Assembly: GCF_021432765.1 (NCBI RefSeq)
Contig: NZ_CP058908.1
Location: forward strand, 1,876,001-1,940,000
Length of the DNA stretch: 64,000 nt
Source: Pseudomonas phenolilytica
GTDB lineage: Bacteria; Pseudomonadota; Gammaproteobacteria; Pseudomonadales; Pseudomonadaceae
Direction of reading: 5' to 3'
In this document: piece by piece, positions 50,582 to 62,484 of the stretch
Position numbering within the stretch: the stretch's first letter is position 1
How the letters are laid out: the number at the start of each line of letters is the position of its first letter
Translations under genes and position numbers: made by a program
The notes under the pieces: generated by a model
Seen by the model: the letters and a program-made list of their open reading frames with translations, nothing else
Databases searched by the model: none
What the model was told of the DNA's origin: nothing

Positions 50582-51229
50582 ATGATGACTGCCCTGCGTC
50601 GCGGGCTGCTGGTTCTGCTGGCCGTACTGCCGCTGTTTGCCCAGGCGGCGGTGAGCCCGCACCAGCTGATTCAGCAGACCACCGATCGGCTGCTGGCCGA
50701 TCTGAAAGCCAACAAGGAGCAGTACCGCAGCGATCCTTCGGCGTTCTACGATGCGCTGAACGGCATTCTCGGGCCGGTCGTGGATGCCGAAGGCATTTCG
50801 CGCAGCATCATGACTGTCAAATACTCGCGCAGCGCTACACCCGAGCAGATGGCGCGCTTTCAAGAAAACTTCAAACGCAGCCTGATGCAGTTCTACGGCA
50901 ATGCCCTGCTCGAATACAACAACCAGCAGATCCGCGTTTTGCCGCCGACCGGCAAACAGGACGGCAAGCGTACCAGCGTCGGCATGGAAGTGGTCGGGCG
51001 CCAGGGCGAGGTCTACCCGGTTTCCTACACGATGGTTAACGACGGCGAATGGCGTGTGCGCAACGTGATCATCAACGGCATCAACATTGGCAAGCTGTTC
51101 CGCGACCAGTTCGCTGACTCGATGCAGAAGAATGGTGGCGATCTGGACAAGACCATCGATGGTTGGGCCGAGGTCGTGGCTCGCGCCAAGGACACGTCGG
51201 CCGGTCAGCAGGCCAGCGGAAATGAATGA
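50582..51229 (+). CDS. mlaC: MlaC, periplasmic phospholipid-binding protein
   Basis: A 215-residue exported Ttg2D/MlaC protein with a signal peptide ending near AQA. It shuttles phospholipid between the outer-membrane MlaA and MlaFEDB. The segment FYGNALLEYNNQQIRVLP and the C-terminal NVIINGINIGKLFRDQF are family hallmarks. The start at 50582 follows AAGGAG; a second ATG follows at once. Its end overlaps mlaB by eight bases. Confidence 0.95.
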   Translation: MMTALRRGLLVLLAVLPLFAQAAVSPHQLIQQTTDRLLADLKANKEQYRSDPSAFYDALNGILGPVVDAEGISRSIMTVKYSRSATPEQMARFQENFKRSLMQFYGNALLEYNNQQIRVLPPTGKQDGKRTSVGMEVVGRQGEVYPVSYTMVNDGEWRVRNVIINGINIGKLFRDQFADSMQKNGGDLDKTIDGWAEVVARAKDTSAGQQASGNE

Positions 51230-51551
51230 CGGACGCATCGAAAGCCTGCCCGGCGGAGCATTGCGTCTGCTGGGTGTGCTTGATCTGCGTACCGGTCCGG
51301 TTCTGCGTGAGCAGGGTCGGGAGCTGATTCGTGCAGAGATGGGCGCGGCGCTGGTGCTCGACTGTTCGGCGGTGGAGAAGTCCAGCAGCGTCGGCCTGTC
51401 GCTGTTGCTGGCCTTCATGCGCGACGCCCGGGCGGCACAGCGTCAGGTGCGCATCACCGGGATGCCGGCCGACATGCTGGAAATCGCCCGGGTCTCCGGG
51501 CTGCTGGACATCCTGCCGCTGGATGCGGTATCTGCGGGGGGCGACACATGA
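51222..51551 (+). CDS. mlaB: MlaB, STAS-domain subunit
   Basis: A 109-residue STAS protein that binds MlaF. It contains VLDCSAVEKSSSVGLSLLLAFMRDA, where the conserved Ser/Asp loop of STAS domains lies. It begins in ATGAATGA over the mlaC stop and ends in an ATGA overlap with the PsiE-like gene. Confidence 0.92.
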   Translation: MNDGRIESLPGGALRLLGVLDLRTGPVLREQGRELIRAEMGAALVLDCSAVEKSSSVGLSLLLAFMRDARAAQRQVRITGMPADMLEIARVSGLLDILPLDAVSAGGDT

Positions 51552-52039
51552 GTCTGCGCTGGGCCGAACGCATGCGCGACCAGCTTCATGGCCTGGCCGA
51601 AGCGCTGGGCAACCTGCTGGTCGAGGGGTTTCATTATCTTGCGTTGTTCGCTATCGGTGGCGTGACGGCGTGGGCGGCTTTCCTGGCCTTCCTCGGCATG
51701 GTCGAGAAGGGGCATATTACGGTCGACGATATTCTGCTGCTGTTCATCTACCTCGAGCTGGGCGCGATGGTCGGCATCTATTTCAAGACCAACCACATGC
51801 CGGTGCGCTTCCTGATCTATGTGGCGATTACCGCGCTAACCCGACTGTTGATCTCTGATATTTCCCATCACCATCGCCCGGACATGGGCGTCGTCTACGT
51901 GTCTGGCGCGATCCTGCTGCTGGCGCTGGCGATTCTGGTGGTGCGCTTTGCCTCATCGCGCTTCCCGGCGGTGCAAAGCGATAGCGGCCGCCACGCGCGG
52001 CGTCCTGAACGCGACCAGGCGGCCGAGACGCTGGAATGA
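51548..52039 (+). CDS. PsiE-like membrane protein
   Basis: A 163-residue protein with about four membrane segments (YLALFAIGGVTAWAAFLAFL; LLFIYLELGAMVGIYF; FLIYVAITALTRLLI; ILLLALAILVVRFAS). It resembles the phosphate-starvation-inducible PsiE family, whose function is unknown. The HHHRPDMG loop between helices 3 and 4 is a notable histidine cluster. The ATGA overlap with mlaB places it in the mla operon. The charged tail (HARRPERDQAAE) is cytoplasmic by the positive-inside rule. Confidence 0.85.
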   Translation: MSLRWAERMRDQLHGLAEALGNLLVEGFHYLALFAIGGVTAWAAFLAFLGMVEKGHITVDDILLLFIYLELGAMVGIYFKTNHMPVRFLIYVAITALTRLLISDISHHHRPDMGVVYVSGAILLLALAILVVRFASSRFPAVQSDSGRHARRPERDQAAETLE

Positions 52040-52041
52040 GA

Positions 52042-52093
52042 CGAACCGCGTCTCGCCAGCGCGGTTCGGGGTTCGCAGCCTCCGGGCTTTTTT
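52042..52093 (+). terminator. Terminator of the mla–psiE operon
   Basis: CGAACCGCG at 52042–52050 pairs with CGCGGTTCG at 52060–52068. A small AGCC/GGCT stem with a six-T run follows at 52077–52093. TATGAT at 52095–52100 may be the -10 of ibaG. Confidence 0.75.
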
Positions 52094-52139
52094 GTATGAT
52101 GGCCGGCCCGTGCGCGTCCTGCGCCGATCGAGGTTGAAC

Positions 52140-53745
<1,606 letters not shown>

Positions 53746-53922
53746 TAGCAATCCGCGACGCAGCGGTCGTGTTGCGCTGAAACAGGCTCGGAATGCTCGT
53801 TTACGGATTGTAGACTCCGCTTCCTGGCTTGTTCCTGTCATGCATGACGCTCGCTTGCGAGATCGTAGTTGGTCATGTGGTCGCCGTTAAGGTTGACCGT
53901 TGCCGTTCAAGGAAAACGCTTC

Positions 53923-54555
53923 ATGCTCACCATCGCCCTATCCAAAGGCCGCATTCTCGACGATACCCTGCCGCTGCTCGCGGCCGCGGGCATCGTGCCC
54001 ACCGAGAACCCGGACAAGAGCCGCAAGCTGATCATTCCGACCACGCAAGATGATGTGCGCCTGCTGATCGTGCGTGCCACCGACGTGCCGACCTATGTCG
54101 AACACGGCGCAGCGGACCTCGGCGTTGCCGGCAAGGACGTGCTCATGGAGTACGGCGGCCAGGGGTTGTACGAGCCGCTCGACTTGAGGATCGCCAACTG
54201 CAAGCTGATGACCGCCGGCAAGGTCGGTGCGCCGGAGCCCAAGGGACGGCTGCGGGTGGCGACCAAGTTCGTTAACGTCGCCAAGCGTTACTACGCCGAG
54301 CAAGGTCGCCAGGTCGACATCATCAAACTCTACGGCTCGATGGAACTCGCACCGCTGGTAGGGCTGGCCGACAAGATCATCGACGTGGTCGATACCGGCA
54401 ACACCCTGCGTGCCAACGGTCTGGAGCCGCAGGAGCTGATCGCCACAATCAGCTCGCGGCTAGTGGTCAACAAGGCGTCGATGAAGATGCAGCATGGGCG
54501 CATCCAGGCGCTGATCGACTCGCTACGCGCTGCCGTCGAGCGACATTCGCACTGA
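53923..54555 (+). CDS. hisG: ATP phosphoribosyltransferase (short form)
   Basis: The first enzyme of histidine synthesis. The 210-residue product is the short HisG form lacking the C-terminal regulatory domain, so it should need the HisZ partner, which is not in this window. Family segments are [24 protein letters not shown] and [23 protein letters not shown] motifs. AAGGAAAA precedes the ATG at 53923. Confidence 0.97.
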   Translation: MLTIALSKGRILDDTLPLLAAAGIVPTENPDKSRKLIIPTTQDDVRLLIVRATDVPTYVEHGAADLGVAGKDVLMEYGGQGLYEPLDLRIANCKLMTAGKVGAPEPKGRLRVATKFVNVAKRYYAEQGRQVDIIKLYGSMELAPLVGLADKIIDVVDTGNTLRANGLEPQELIATISSRLVVNKASMKMQHGRIQALIDSLRAAVERHSH

Positions 54556-54663
54556 CTTCGCCTCGGCGCCGCTCTGCTCGCGCCTATCCGTGCCATACCG
54601 AAAATCTCGGGTGCGCGCGCGGTCGGCTTGCTAATCTAGCGGCGCTTTAGAGCCTGATCTTCG

Positions 54664-54685
54664 GGTCGTTGTGCGTACAACGACC
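54664..54685. repeat. Perfect 22-bp hairpin between hisG and hisD
   Basis: GGTCGTTGT and ACAACGACC flank GCGT. No T-tract follows. It may be a transcript-stabilising hairpin or a protein-binding dyad 41 bases before the hisD start. Confidence 0.7.
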
Positions 54686-54725
54686 ACGAGCAGTTCCCGA
54701 TGCCTAGCCAACCATGAGGCCCGCC

Positions 54726-56033
54726 ATGACCGTTCCCGCCGCTATTCGCCGACTCAATGCTGCCGATGCCGATTTCGCCCGGCATCTGGATCATCTGCTG
54801 AGCTGGGAAAGCGTCTCCGATGACGGTGTGAATGCGCGAGTGCTGGAGATCATCCAGGCAGTGCGCACCCGCGGCGATGCGGCACTGGTAGAGCTGACCC
54901 AACGCTTCGACGGTCTGGAAGTTTCCAGCATGGCCGACCTGATCCTGCCGCGCGCGCGCCTAGAGCAGGCGCTGGAGCGCATCACGCCGGAGCAGCGCAA
55001 GGCGCTGGAGCTGGCTGCCGACCGGGTGCGCATCTATCACGAGCGGCAGAAGCAGGATTCCTGGACCTATACCGAGGCCGACGGCACGGTACTCGGACAG
55101 AAAGTCACCCCGCTGGACCGCGCCGGCCTCTACGTGCCGGGCGGCAAAGCGTCCTATCCGTCGTCGGTGCTGATGAATGCCATCCCGGCCAAGGTTGCCG
55201 GCGTGCCTGAAGTGGTAATGGTGGTGCCGACTCCGCGCGGCGAGGTCAATGAGCTGGTGTTGGCCGCAGCCTGCATCGCCGGGGTGGATCGTGTGTTCAC
55301 CATCGGCGGCGCGCAGGCTGTAGCTGCGCTGGCCTATGGCACCGAAAGCGTGCCGCCGGTGGACAAGATCGTCGGTCCCGGCAACATCTACGTCGCCACG
55401 GCCAAGCGTCATGTGTTCGGCCAGGTCGGTATCGACATGATCGCCGGCCCGTCGGAGATTCTCGTGGTCTGCGATGGACAGACCGACCCGGATTGGATCG
55501 CGATGGACCTGTTCTCCCAGGCCGAACACGACGAGGATGCGCAGTCTATTTTGGTCAGCCCGGACGCGGCGTTCCTTGATCGCGTCGCCGAGAGCATTGC
55601 CCGGCTGCTGCCGACGCTGGAGCGTGCCGACATTGCGCGTACCTCCATCGAAAGTCGCGGCGCGCTGATCCAGGTCGCCGACATGGCTCAGGCCATCGAA
55701 GTGGCCAACCGCATCGCTCCTGAGCACCTGGAGCTGTCGGTGGAAAATCCCGAGCAGTACCTGGAGCAGATCCGCCATGCCGGAGCGATCTTCATGGGTC
55801 GCTACACCGCCGAGGCGCTGGGCGACTATTGCGCCGGTCCCAACCACGTGTTGCCGACCTCCGGCACTGCGCGCTTCTCCTCGCCGCTGGGCGTGTACGA
55901 CTTCCAGAAGCGCTCGTCGATCATCAATTGCTCGGCCGAGGGCGCTTCGCAGCTGGGTAAGGTCGCATCGGTACTGGCGCGCGGCGAGTCGTTGACCGCT
56001 CACGCGCGCAGCGCCGAGTACCGCATCAAGTAA
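54726..56033 (+). CDS. hisD: Histidinol dehydrogenase
   Basis: A 435-residue zinc enzyme that oxidises histidinol to histidine in two NAD+-dependent steps. Signatures are [29 protein letters not shown] and [18 protein letters not shown]. The ATG at 54726 starts [17 protein letters not shown]. It follows hisG by 170 bases that include a strong hairpin. Confidence 0.98.
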   Translation: MTVPAAIRRLNAADADFARHLDHLLSWESVSDDGVNARVLEIIQAVRTRGDAALVELTQRFDGLEVSSMADLILPRARLEQALERITPEQRKALELAADRVRIYHERQKQDSWTYTEADGTVLGQKVTPLDRAGLYVPGGKASYPSSVLMNAIPAKVAGVPEVVMVVPTPRGEVNELVLAAACIAGVDRVFTIGGAQAVAALAYGTESVPPVDKIVGPGNIYVATAKRHVFGQVGIDMIAGPSEILVVCDGQTDPDWIAMDLFSQAEHDEDAQSILVSPDAAFLDRVAESIARLLPTLERADIARTSIESRGALIQVADMAQAIEVANRIAPEHLELSVENPEQYLEQIRHAGAIFMGRYTAEALGDYCAGPNHVLPTSGTARFSSPLGVYDFQKRSSIINCSAEGASQLGKVASVLARGESLTAHARSAEYRIK

Positions 56034-56040
56034 GCCGGAG

Positions 56041-56107
56041 GGTGGAAACGGCCGCAGGCCTTTCCACCACACCTCACTTGGTGGAAAACACCGCGCGGTT
56101 TTCCATC
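56041..56107. repeat. Pair of GTGGAAA/TTTCCAC hairpins between hisD and hisC
   Basis: The first stem pairs GGTGGAAA-c-GGCC (56041–56053) with GGCC-TTTCCACC (56057–56068). The second pairs TGGAAAA (56082–56088) with TTTTCCA (56099–56105) around a GC centre. Both share the same outer motif, suggesting a REP-like or regulatory repeat. They could also slow transcription between hisD and hisC. Confidence 0.65.
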
Positions 56108-56142
56108 GACGCCAAGCATCGAATTCGAGGAGAGAAGGGCGG

Positions 56143-57207
56143 ATGAGCAGATTCTGGAGCCCCTTCGTCAAGGACCTGGTGCCCTATGTCCCGGGCGAAC
56201 AGCCGAAGCTGAGCAAGCTGGTCAAGCTCAATACCAACGAGAACCCCTACGGCCCGTCGCCGCGGGCGATCGCTGCGATGCAGGAGGAAGTCGGCGACGA
56301 CCTGCGCCTGTACCCCGACCCCAACGGCGAGCGCCTCAAACAGGCGGTAGCCGACTATTACGGCGTGCAGCCGAACCAGGTGTTCGTTGGCAACGGTTCC
56401 GACGAGGTGCTTGCACATGCCTTCCACGGCCTGTTCCAGCACGGACGTCCGCTGCTATTCCCCGATGTGACCTACAGCTTCTACCCGGTTTATTGCGGAC
56501 TTTACGGTATTGCCTACGAAACTATCGCGCTGGACGAACAGTTCCGCATCGACGTAGCCGATTACGCGCGCCCGAACGGCGGCATCATCTTCCCCAACCC
56601 GAACGCGCCGACCGGCTGCCTGTTACCGCTAGACGCCATTGAGCGGCTGCTGCAGGTCAACTGCGATTCCGTGGTGCTGGTGGACGAGGCCTATGTGGAC
56701 TTCGGCGGCCAATCGGCCATCGCGCTGATCGATCGCTATCCGAATTTGCTGGTGACCCAGACGCTGTCCAAGTCGCGTTCGCTGGCAGGTTTGCGCGTCG
56801 GCCTCGCGGTCGGCCATCCGGAGTTGATCGAGGCGCTGGAGCGGATCAAGAACAGCTTCAACTCCTACCCGCTGGATCGCATCGCCATTGCCGGTGCCGC
56901 CGCGGCATTCGAGGATCGTGCGTATTTCGAGCAGACCTGCCAGCAGGTAATCGCCAGTCGCGAACAGGTCGTTGCGGCGATGACGGCACTGGGCTTCGAG
57001 GTGCTGCCGTCATCCGCCAACTTCATCTTCGCTCGTCATCCCCAGCACGATGCCGGCGGGCTCGCCGCCGGATTGCGCGAGCAGGGCGTGATCGTGCGTC
57101 ACTTTCGCCAGCCGCGCATCGAGCAGTTCCTGCGCATCACCATTGGCACGCCGGAGCAGAACCAGGCGCTGCTGGCGGCATTGGGCGGGCTCTGCCGGCG
57201 GGCATAA
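56143..57207 (+). CDS. hisC: Histidinol-phosphate aminotransferase
   Basis: A 354-residue class-I/II PLP aminotransferase. The PLP lysine is in [14 protein letters not shown], and NENPYGPSP and PNPNAPTG are typical of HisC. Pseudomonads carry more than one hisC; this is the copy beside hisG–hisD. It ends convergent with algW, 24 bases apart. Confidence 0.97.
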   Translation: MSRFWSPFVKDLVPYVPGEQPKLSKLVKLNTNENPYGPSPRAIAAMQEEVGDDLRLYPDPNGERLKQAVADYYGVQPNQVFVGNGSDEVLAHAFHGLFQHGRPLLFPDVTYSFYPVYCGLYGIAYETIALDEQFRIDVADYARPNGGIIFPNPNAPTGCLLPLDAIERLLQVNCDSVVLVDEAYVDFGGQSAIALIDRYPNLLVTQTLSKSRSLAGLRVGLAVGHPELIEALERIKNSFNSYPLDRIAIAGAAAAFEDRAYFEQTCQQVIASREQVVAAMTALGFEVLPSSANFIFARHPQHDAGGLAAGLREQGVIVRHFRQPRIEQFLRITIGTPEQNQALLAALGGLCRRA

Positions 57208-57231
57208 CTCGAGCCTGTCGGCAGCGGCGCG

Positions 57232-58401
57232 CTACTCGGGTTTGGTGGGCTTCTGCGTAGTGGCCGCGACCGGCGGCCGCATGCCGACTTCCGCGGTTAA
57301 GGTCAGCGGCTTGCCATTGCGCAGGATGTCGATGTCGATCTTGTCACCAGGGCGGGTGCGCGCAACCTGATTCATCGAGCTGCGCCCGTCGCTGGCCTGT
57401 TCACCGTCGATGCTCAGGATCAGGTCGCCGGGCTGCAGTCCGGCGCGCTCCGCCGGCCCATCGCGATAGACGCCGGCGACGACGATGCCCGGGCGGCCTT
57501 CCTGTCCGAACGACTCGGCCAGTTCCTGCGTCAGCGACTGCACCTCGACGCCCAGCCAGCCGCGGATGACCTGGCCGTGCTGGATGATCGACGTCATTAC
57601 CTCCAGCGCCAGCTTCACCGGGATCGCGAAGCCGATGCCTTGTGAGCCGCCGGACTCGGAAATGATTGCCGTGTTGATGCCGATGAGGCTGCCGTTGGCG
57701 TCCACCAGCGCGCCACCCGAGTTGCCGCGGTTGATCGCGGCGTCGGTCTGGATGAAATCTTCGTAGGTATTGAGGCCCAACTGGTTGCGTCCGGTGGCGC
57801 TGATGATGCCCATCGTCACTGTCTGGCCAACGCCGAACGGGTTGCCGATGGCAAGGGCGACGTCGCCGACACGGATGCTGTCGGAGTGCCCGACCTTGAT
57901 CACGGGTAGTTCGGCCAGGTCGATCTTGAGCACCGCCAGGTCGGTTTCCGGGTCGCTGCCGATAACCCGGGCCAGGGTTTCCCGACCGTCGCGCAACGCC
58001 ACCACGATCTGCTCCGAGTTGGCGGTGACGTGGTTGTTGGTCAGCAGGTAGCCTTCCGGGCTCATGATCACCGCCGAACCGAGGCTCGATTCCATACGAC
58101 GCTGACGCGGCAGGCTGTCGCTGAAGAAACGCTGGAACACCGGGTCCTTCGCCAGCGGCTGCTGTTGGGGCTTCTCGACCACCTTGGTGGTGTACAGGTT
58201 GGCCACCGCCGGTGCGGCTCCGCTGACGGCCGCTGCATAGGAATTCGGTCCGGGAGTCGTCGCGATGGGTTGCGGTGCGCGCTCCAGGGTGTAGCTCTCA
58301 GCGGCACCGCCGACCAGTTGTGGGTAGCGTTGAATGAGCAGCAGCGCGACGAGAATACCTACCAGCAGCGGCCAGCCAATGAAACGCAGGGCATTGAGCA
58401 T
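57232..58401 (-). CDS. algW: AlgW/DegS-like periplasmic serine protease
   Basis: A 389-residue inner-membrane anchored trypsin-like protease with one PDZ domain. The helix is near residues 6–24; the triad is His in LLTNNHVTAN (~122), Asp in ETDLAVLKID and Ser in NRGNSGGALVD (~229). The PDZ begins about 290. AlgW cleaves MucA to start the sigma-E (AlgU) envelope stress response. Neighbours hisC and nif3 match P. aeruginosa as I remember it. Confidence 0.95.
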   Translation of the reverse strand: MLNALRFIGWPLLVGILVALLLIQRYPQLVGGAAESYTLERAPQPIATTPGPNSYAAAVSGAAPAVANLYTTKVVEKPQQQPLAKDPVFQRFFSDSLPRQRRMESSLGSAVIMSPEGYLLTNNHVTANSEQIVVALRDGRETLARVIGSDPETDLAVLKIDLAELPVIKVGHSDSIRVGDVALAIGNPFGVGQTVTMGIISATGRNQLGLNTYEDFIQTDAAINRGNSGGALVDANGSLIGINTAIISESGGSQGIGFAIPVKLALEVMTSIIQHGQVIRGWLGVEVQSLTQELAESFGQEGRPGIVVAGVYRDGPAERAGLQPGDLILSIDGEQASDGRSSMNQVARTRPGDKIDIDILRNGKPLTLTAEVGMRPPVAATTQKPTKPE

Positions 58402-58594
58402 CGCGAAGGATCCGGACAGGTTGCGAGCGCAGGGAGCGCCCCTTTAAGGTGGCGGCATTATACGAAGCTGCAAACGAAATGCAGCTGCGCTCTGCCGTAT
58501 CGCGGTGTGTGCGAGATGCCTCAGACGAGTGCGCCCGGCCGAGCTTCGCTGCCGCAGAATCTGTTCGCTTTCCCATTGAATTCGAGAGGTGCGC

Positions 58595-59353
58595 ATGTCC
58601 GTTGCGCTTACGACACTGGTCGCCGAGTGTGATCGTTATCTGAATGTGGCGAAGATCGCCGACTATTGCCCCAACGGTCTGCAAGTCGAAGGCCGGGCGC
58701 AAGTGCGGCGTATCGTCAGCGGCGTGACGGCCAGCCAGGCGCTGCTGGACGCTGCGGTCGAGGTGCAGGCTGACGTGGTGCTGGTGCATCACGGCTATTT
58801 TTGGAAGAACGAGGACGCGCGCATCGTCGGCATGAAGCAGCGGCGGCTGAAGACGTTGCTGAACCACGACATCAGTCTGCTCGCCTACCACCTGCCGCTG
58901 GATGTGCATCCGGAAGTCGGCAACAACGCGCAGCTCGCGCGGGTGCTGGGCTTGCGCGTCGAGGGGGCGCTGGAGCCGGATAATCCGAAATCAGTGGGGC
59001 TGGTCGGCTCGCTGCGTGCGCCCATGTCGCCGGTGGAATTCCAGCGCCAGGTGCACCAGGCGCTCGGCCGCGAACCGCTGTTGATTGATGGGCAGCGACC
59101 GATCCAGCGTATCGCCTGGTGCACCGGCGGCGCGCAGGGTTATATAGAGCAGGCGGTGGCCGCCGGCGTCGATGCCTACCTGACTGGCGAAATATCCGAG
59201 CCGACGGTACACATCGCGCGTGAGAATGGATTGAGTTTTTTCGCCGCCGGGCATCACGCCACCGAGCGCTATGGCGTGCAGGCGCTGGGCGACTATCTGG
59301 CCACGCAATTCGGCATCGAGCACCGCTTCATCGATTGCGCCAACCCGGCCTGA
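58595..59353 (+). CDS. Nif3-like dinuclear metal centre protein
   Basis: A 252-residue protein of the NIF3/YbgI family with the metal-binding VLVHHGYFW and AAGHHATERYG motifs. The family is widespread; GTP cyclohydrolase-like and metal-insertion roles have been proposed, but the function is not settled. The ATG at 58595 follows GAGAGG. It lies before cysD. Confidence 0.92.
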   Translation: MSVALTTLVAECDRYLNVAKIADYCPNGLQVEGRAQVRRIVSGVTASQALLDAAVEVQADVVLVHHGYFWKNEDARIVGMKQRRLKTLLNHDISLLAYHLPLDVHPEVGNNAQLARVLGLRVEGALEPDNPKSVGLVGSLRAPMSPVEFQRQVHQALGREPLLIDGQRPIQRIAWCTGGAQGYIEQAVAAGVDAYLTGEISEPTVHIARENGLSFFAAGHHATERYGVQALGDYLATQFGIEHRFIDCANPA

Positions 59354-59433
59354 CGACCGGATTCTTCGTCTAGCGCAAGCGCCGTTGCGCGCAGATCTGC
59401 GGCTATAAATCTATAAGATTTCGATCTAACTGA

Positions 59434-59455
59434 CGCCCTGATTAGAATCGGGGCG
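59434..59455. repeat. Imperfect inverted repeat in the cysD leader
   Basis: CGCCC-t-GATT and AATC-g-GGGCG flank AG, forming a 22-base near-palindrome with one T·G pair, 63 bases before the cysD start. AT-rich DNA with TATAAG at 59412–59417 stands just upstream. It could be an operator or an mRNA stem. Confidence 0.55.
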
Positions 59456-59518
59456 CGTGCTAGAGTTGGCGCCTTTCCACGGCCCTGTGCCGTTCATCTG
59501 CACAAACCGCGAGTAGAT

Positions 59519-60436
59519 ATGGTCGACAAACTGACGCATCTGAAACAGCTGGAGGCGGAAAGCATCCACATCATCCGTGAGGTTGCCGCGGAGTTCGACA
59601 ACCCGGTGATGCTCTATTCCATCGGCAAGGATTCGGCCGTGATGCTGCACTTGGCGCGCAAGGCCTTCTACCCCGGCAAGCTGCCCTTTCCGGTAATGCA
59701 TGTCGATACGCGTTGGAAGTTCCAGGAGATGTACCGCTTCCGCGAGCGGATGGTTGCAGAGATGGGGCTGGAGCTGATCACCCACATCAACCCGGATGGC
59801 ATCGCCCAGGACATCAACCCGTTCACTCACGGTAGCGCCAAGCACACTGACGTGATGAAGACCGAGGGGCTCAAGCAGGCGCTGGACAAGTATGGTTTCG
59901 ATGCGGCCTTCGGTGGTGCGCGCCGCGACGAAGAAAAGTCCCGCGCCAAGGAGCGCGTCTATTCCTTCCGCGACAGCAAGCATCGCTGGGATCCGAAGAA
60001 CCAGCGTCCCGAGCTGTGGAACGTATACAACGGCAAGGTCAAGAAGGGCGAGTCGATCCGCGTGTTCCCGTTGTCCAACTGGACCGAATTGGACATCTGG
60101 CAATACATCTATCTTGAGCAGATCCCAATCGTGCCGTTGTACTTCGCCGCCGAACGCGAGGTGATCGAAAAGAACGGCACGCTGATCATGATCGACGACG
60201 AGCGCATCCTCGAGCACCTGTCCGATGACGAGAAGTCACGCATCACCAAGAAGATGGTGCGTTTCCGCACCCTCGGCTGCTACCCGCTGACCGGCGCCGT
60301 GGAATCGACCGCCACCACGCTGCCGGAAATCATCCAGGAGATGCTCCTGACCCGTACTTCCGAGCGCCAGGGCCGCGTGATCGACCACGATCAGGCCGGC
60401 TCGATGGAAGAAAAGAAACGCCAGGGCTACTTCTAA
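59519..60436 (+). CDS. cysD: Sulfate adenylyltransferase subunit 2
   Basis: CysD is the adenylylating subunit of ATP sulfurylase. It has 305 residues and the PP-loop-like [12 protein letters not shown] near residue 35; the typical [19 protein letters not shown] follows. It is cotranscribed with cysNC 12 bases downstream. The leader carries an inverted repeat; CysB control is expected from the pathway but is not shown by the sequence. Confidence 0.98.
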   Translation: MVDKLTHLKQLEAESIHIIREVAAEFDNPVMLYSIGKDSAVMLHLARKAFYPGKLPFPVMHVDTRWKFQEMYRFRERMVAEMGLELITHINPDGIAQDINPFTHGSAKHTDVMKTEGLKQALDKYGFDAAFGGARRDEEKSRAKERVYSFRDSKHRWDPKNQRPELWNVYNGKVKKGESIRVFPLSNWTELDIWQYIYLEQIPIVPLYFAAEREVIEKNGTLIMIDDERILEHLSDDEKSRITKKMVRFRTLGCYPLTGAVESTATTLPEIIQEMLLTRTSERQGRVIDHDQAGSMEEKKRQGYF

Positions 60437-60448
60437 GGATTTCGCACC

Positions 60449-62347
60449 ATGTCTCACCAATCCGATCTGATCAGCGAGGACATCCTCGCGTACCTGGCCC
60501 AGCACGAGCGCAAGGAGCTGCTGCGCTTCCTCACCTGCGGCAACGTCGACGATGGCAAGAGCACCCTGATCGGGCGTCTGCTGCACGACTCCAAGATGAT
60601 CTACGAAGATCACATGGAGGCCATCACCAAGGACTCCAAGAAGGTCGGCACCACCGGCGACGACGTCGACCTGGCACTGCTGGTCGATGGCCTGCAGGCC
60701 GAGCGCGAGCAGGGCATCACCATCGATGTCGCCTACCGCTATTTCAGCACTGCCAAACGCAAGTTCATCATCGCCGACACCCCCGGCCACGAGCAGTACA
60801 CCCGCAACATGGCTACCGGCGCATCCACTTGCGACCTGGCGATCATCTTGGTGGACGCCCGCTACGGTGTGCAGACGCAGACGCGCCGCCACAGCTATAT
60901 CGCCTCGCTGCTGGGCATCAAGCACATCGTTGTGGCCATCAACAAGATGGATTTGATGAACTTCGATCAGGCCGTATTCGAGCGCATCAAGGACGACTAC
61001 CTGGCGTTCGCCGAGCGCATCGGGCTGCAGCCGACCTCGCTGTTCTTCGTGCCGATGTCGGCGCTCAAGGGCGACAACGTGGTCAACCGTAGCGAACGCG
61101 CCCCGTGGTACGACGGCCAGTCGCTGATGGAGATTCTCGAAAGTGTCGAGATCGCCGGCGATCGCAATTTCGACGACCTGCGTTTTCCCGTGCAGTACGT
61201 CAACCGGCCCAACCTGAACTTCCGCGGTTTCGCCGGCACCCTGGCCAGCGGCATCGTGCGTAAGGGCGACGAGATCGCTGTGCTGCCGTCCGGCAAGACC
61301 AGCAGAATCAAGTCCATCGTCACGTTCGACGGTGAGCTGGAGCAGGCCACGCCGGGCGAGGCCATTACTCTGACGCTGGAAGACGAGATCGACGTCTCGC
61401 GCGGCGACATGCTGGTGCATGCCGACAACCGCCCGCGTATTGCCGACAGCTTCGACGCCATGCTGGTGTGGATGGGCGAGGAGCCGATGCTGCCGGGCAA
61501 GAAATACGATATCAAGCGCGCTACCAGTTACGTGCCGGGTTCGATCGCCAGCATCATCCACAGCGTGGACGTGAACACGCTGGAGCGAGCTGCGGCGAGC
61601 AGCCTGCAGCTCAACGAGATTGGCAAGGTCCGGGTCAGCCTGGATGCGCCCATCGCGCTGGATGGCTACGCGCAGAACCGCACCACGGGTGCCTTCATCG
61701 TCATCGACCGGCTGACCAACGGTACCGTCGGCGCCGGCATGATCATCGCCGATCCGGTGGCTCACGGCGCCGGTGGCCACCACGGCACGCTGGCCCACGT
61801 CTCCACCGAGGAGCGAGCGACGCGTTTCGGCCAGCAACCAGCCACCGTGCTGTTCAGCGGCCTGTCCGGGGCCGGCAAGAGCACCTTGGCTTATGCCGTG
61901 GAGCGCAAACTGTTCGACATGGGGCGGGCCGTGTATGTGCTTGATGGTCAGAACCTGCGGCACGACCTGAACAAAGGACTGCCGCAGGATCGTGCCGGTC
62001 GCACCGAGAACTGGCGCCGCGCCGCACACGTGGCTAAGCAGTTCAACGAGGCCGGACTGCTGACGCTCGCCGCCTTCGTCGCTCCAGATGCCGAGGGCCG
62101 CGAGCAGGCCAAGGCCCTTATCGGCGCTGATCGGCTGATAACCGTGTATGTGCAGGCATCGCCGCAGACCTGCCGCCAGCGCGACCCGCAGGGGCTGTAC
62201 GCGGCCGGCGATGACAACATCCCGGGTGAGTCCTTCCCCTACGATGTACCGCTGAATGCGGACCTGGTGGTCGATACCGAAACCGCGACGGTGGAAGAAG
62301 GCGCAACGCAGGTGATCCAGATGCTGCGTGAGCGCGGGGCGATCTAA
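60449..62347 (+). CDS. cysNC: Bifunctional sulfate adenylyltransferase GTPase / APS kinase
   Basis: A 632-residue fusion. The N-terminal half is the CysN GTPase (G1 GNVDDGKST at 31–39; [16 protein letters not shown]) that drives ATP sulfurylase. The C-terminal part is the CysC APS kinase with P-loop [12 protein letters not shown] near residue 470. Together with CysD it converts sulfate to PAPS. Such CysNC fusions are standard in pseudomonads. A strong terminator follows. Confidence 0.98.
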   Translation: MSHQSDLISEDILAYLAQHERKELLRFLTCGNVDDGKSTLIGRLLHDSKMIYEDHMEAITKDSKKVGTTGDDVDLALLVDGLQAEREQGITIDVAYRYFSTAKRKFIIADTPGHEQYTRNMATGASTCDLAIILVDARYGVQTQTRRHSYIASLLGIKHIVVAINKMDLMNFDQAVFERIKDDYLAFAERIGLQPTSLFFVPMSALKGDNVVNRSERAPWYDGQSLMEILESVEIAGDRNFDDLRFPVQYVNRPNLNFRGFAGTLASGIVRKGDEIAVLPSGKTSRIKSIVTFDGELEQATPGEAITLTLEDEIDVSRGDMLVHADNRPRIADSFDAMLVWMGEEPMLPGKKYDIKRATSYVPGSIASIIHSVDVNTLERAAASSLQLNEIGKVRVSLDAPIALDGYAQNRTTGAFIVIDRLTNGTVGAGMIIADPVAHGAGGHHGTLAHVSTEERATRFGQQPATVLFSGLSGAGKSTLAYAVERKLFDMGRAVYVLDGQNLRHDLNKGLPQDRAGRTENWRRAAHVAKQFNEAGLLTLAAFVAPDAEGREQAKALIGADRLITVYVQASPQTCRQRDPQGLYAAGDDNIPGESFPYDVPLNADLVVDTETATVEEGATQVIQMLRERGAI

Positions 62348-62367
62348 ATGGCCGCATAGAAGAAAAG

Positions 62368-62398
62368 AACGCCCTGCGGATGCAGGGCGTTTCTTTTT
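62368..62398 (+). terminator. Intrinsic terminator of cysD–cysNC
   Basis: AACGCCCTGC at 62368–62377 pairs perfectly with GCAGGGCGTT at 62382–62391 around a GGAT loop, followed by TCTTTTT. It begins 21 bases past the stop. Confidence 0.93.
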
Positions 62399-62484
62399 AC
62401 GGGTAGATGACCGTCAGTTCTGCATCGATTCCAATCTGCGTAAACGGTTTGGATCGGCCGTAGGCGTGAAGGTGCAGGTGGCGC

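Noticed and set aside
60236..62029. 597-codon open frame antisense to cysNC
   Set aside because: It is the shadow of a conserved bifunctional gene; composition (Val/Asp/His/Gln) has no protein-like motif.
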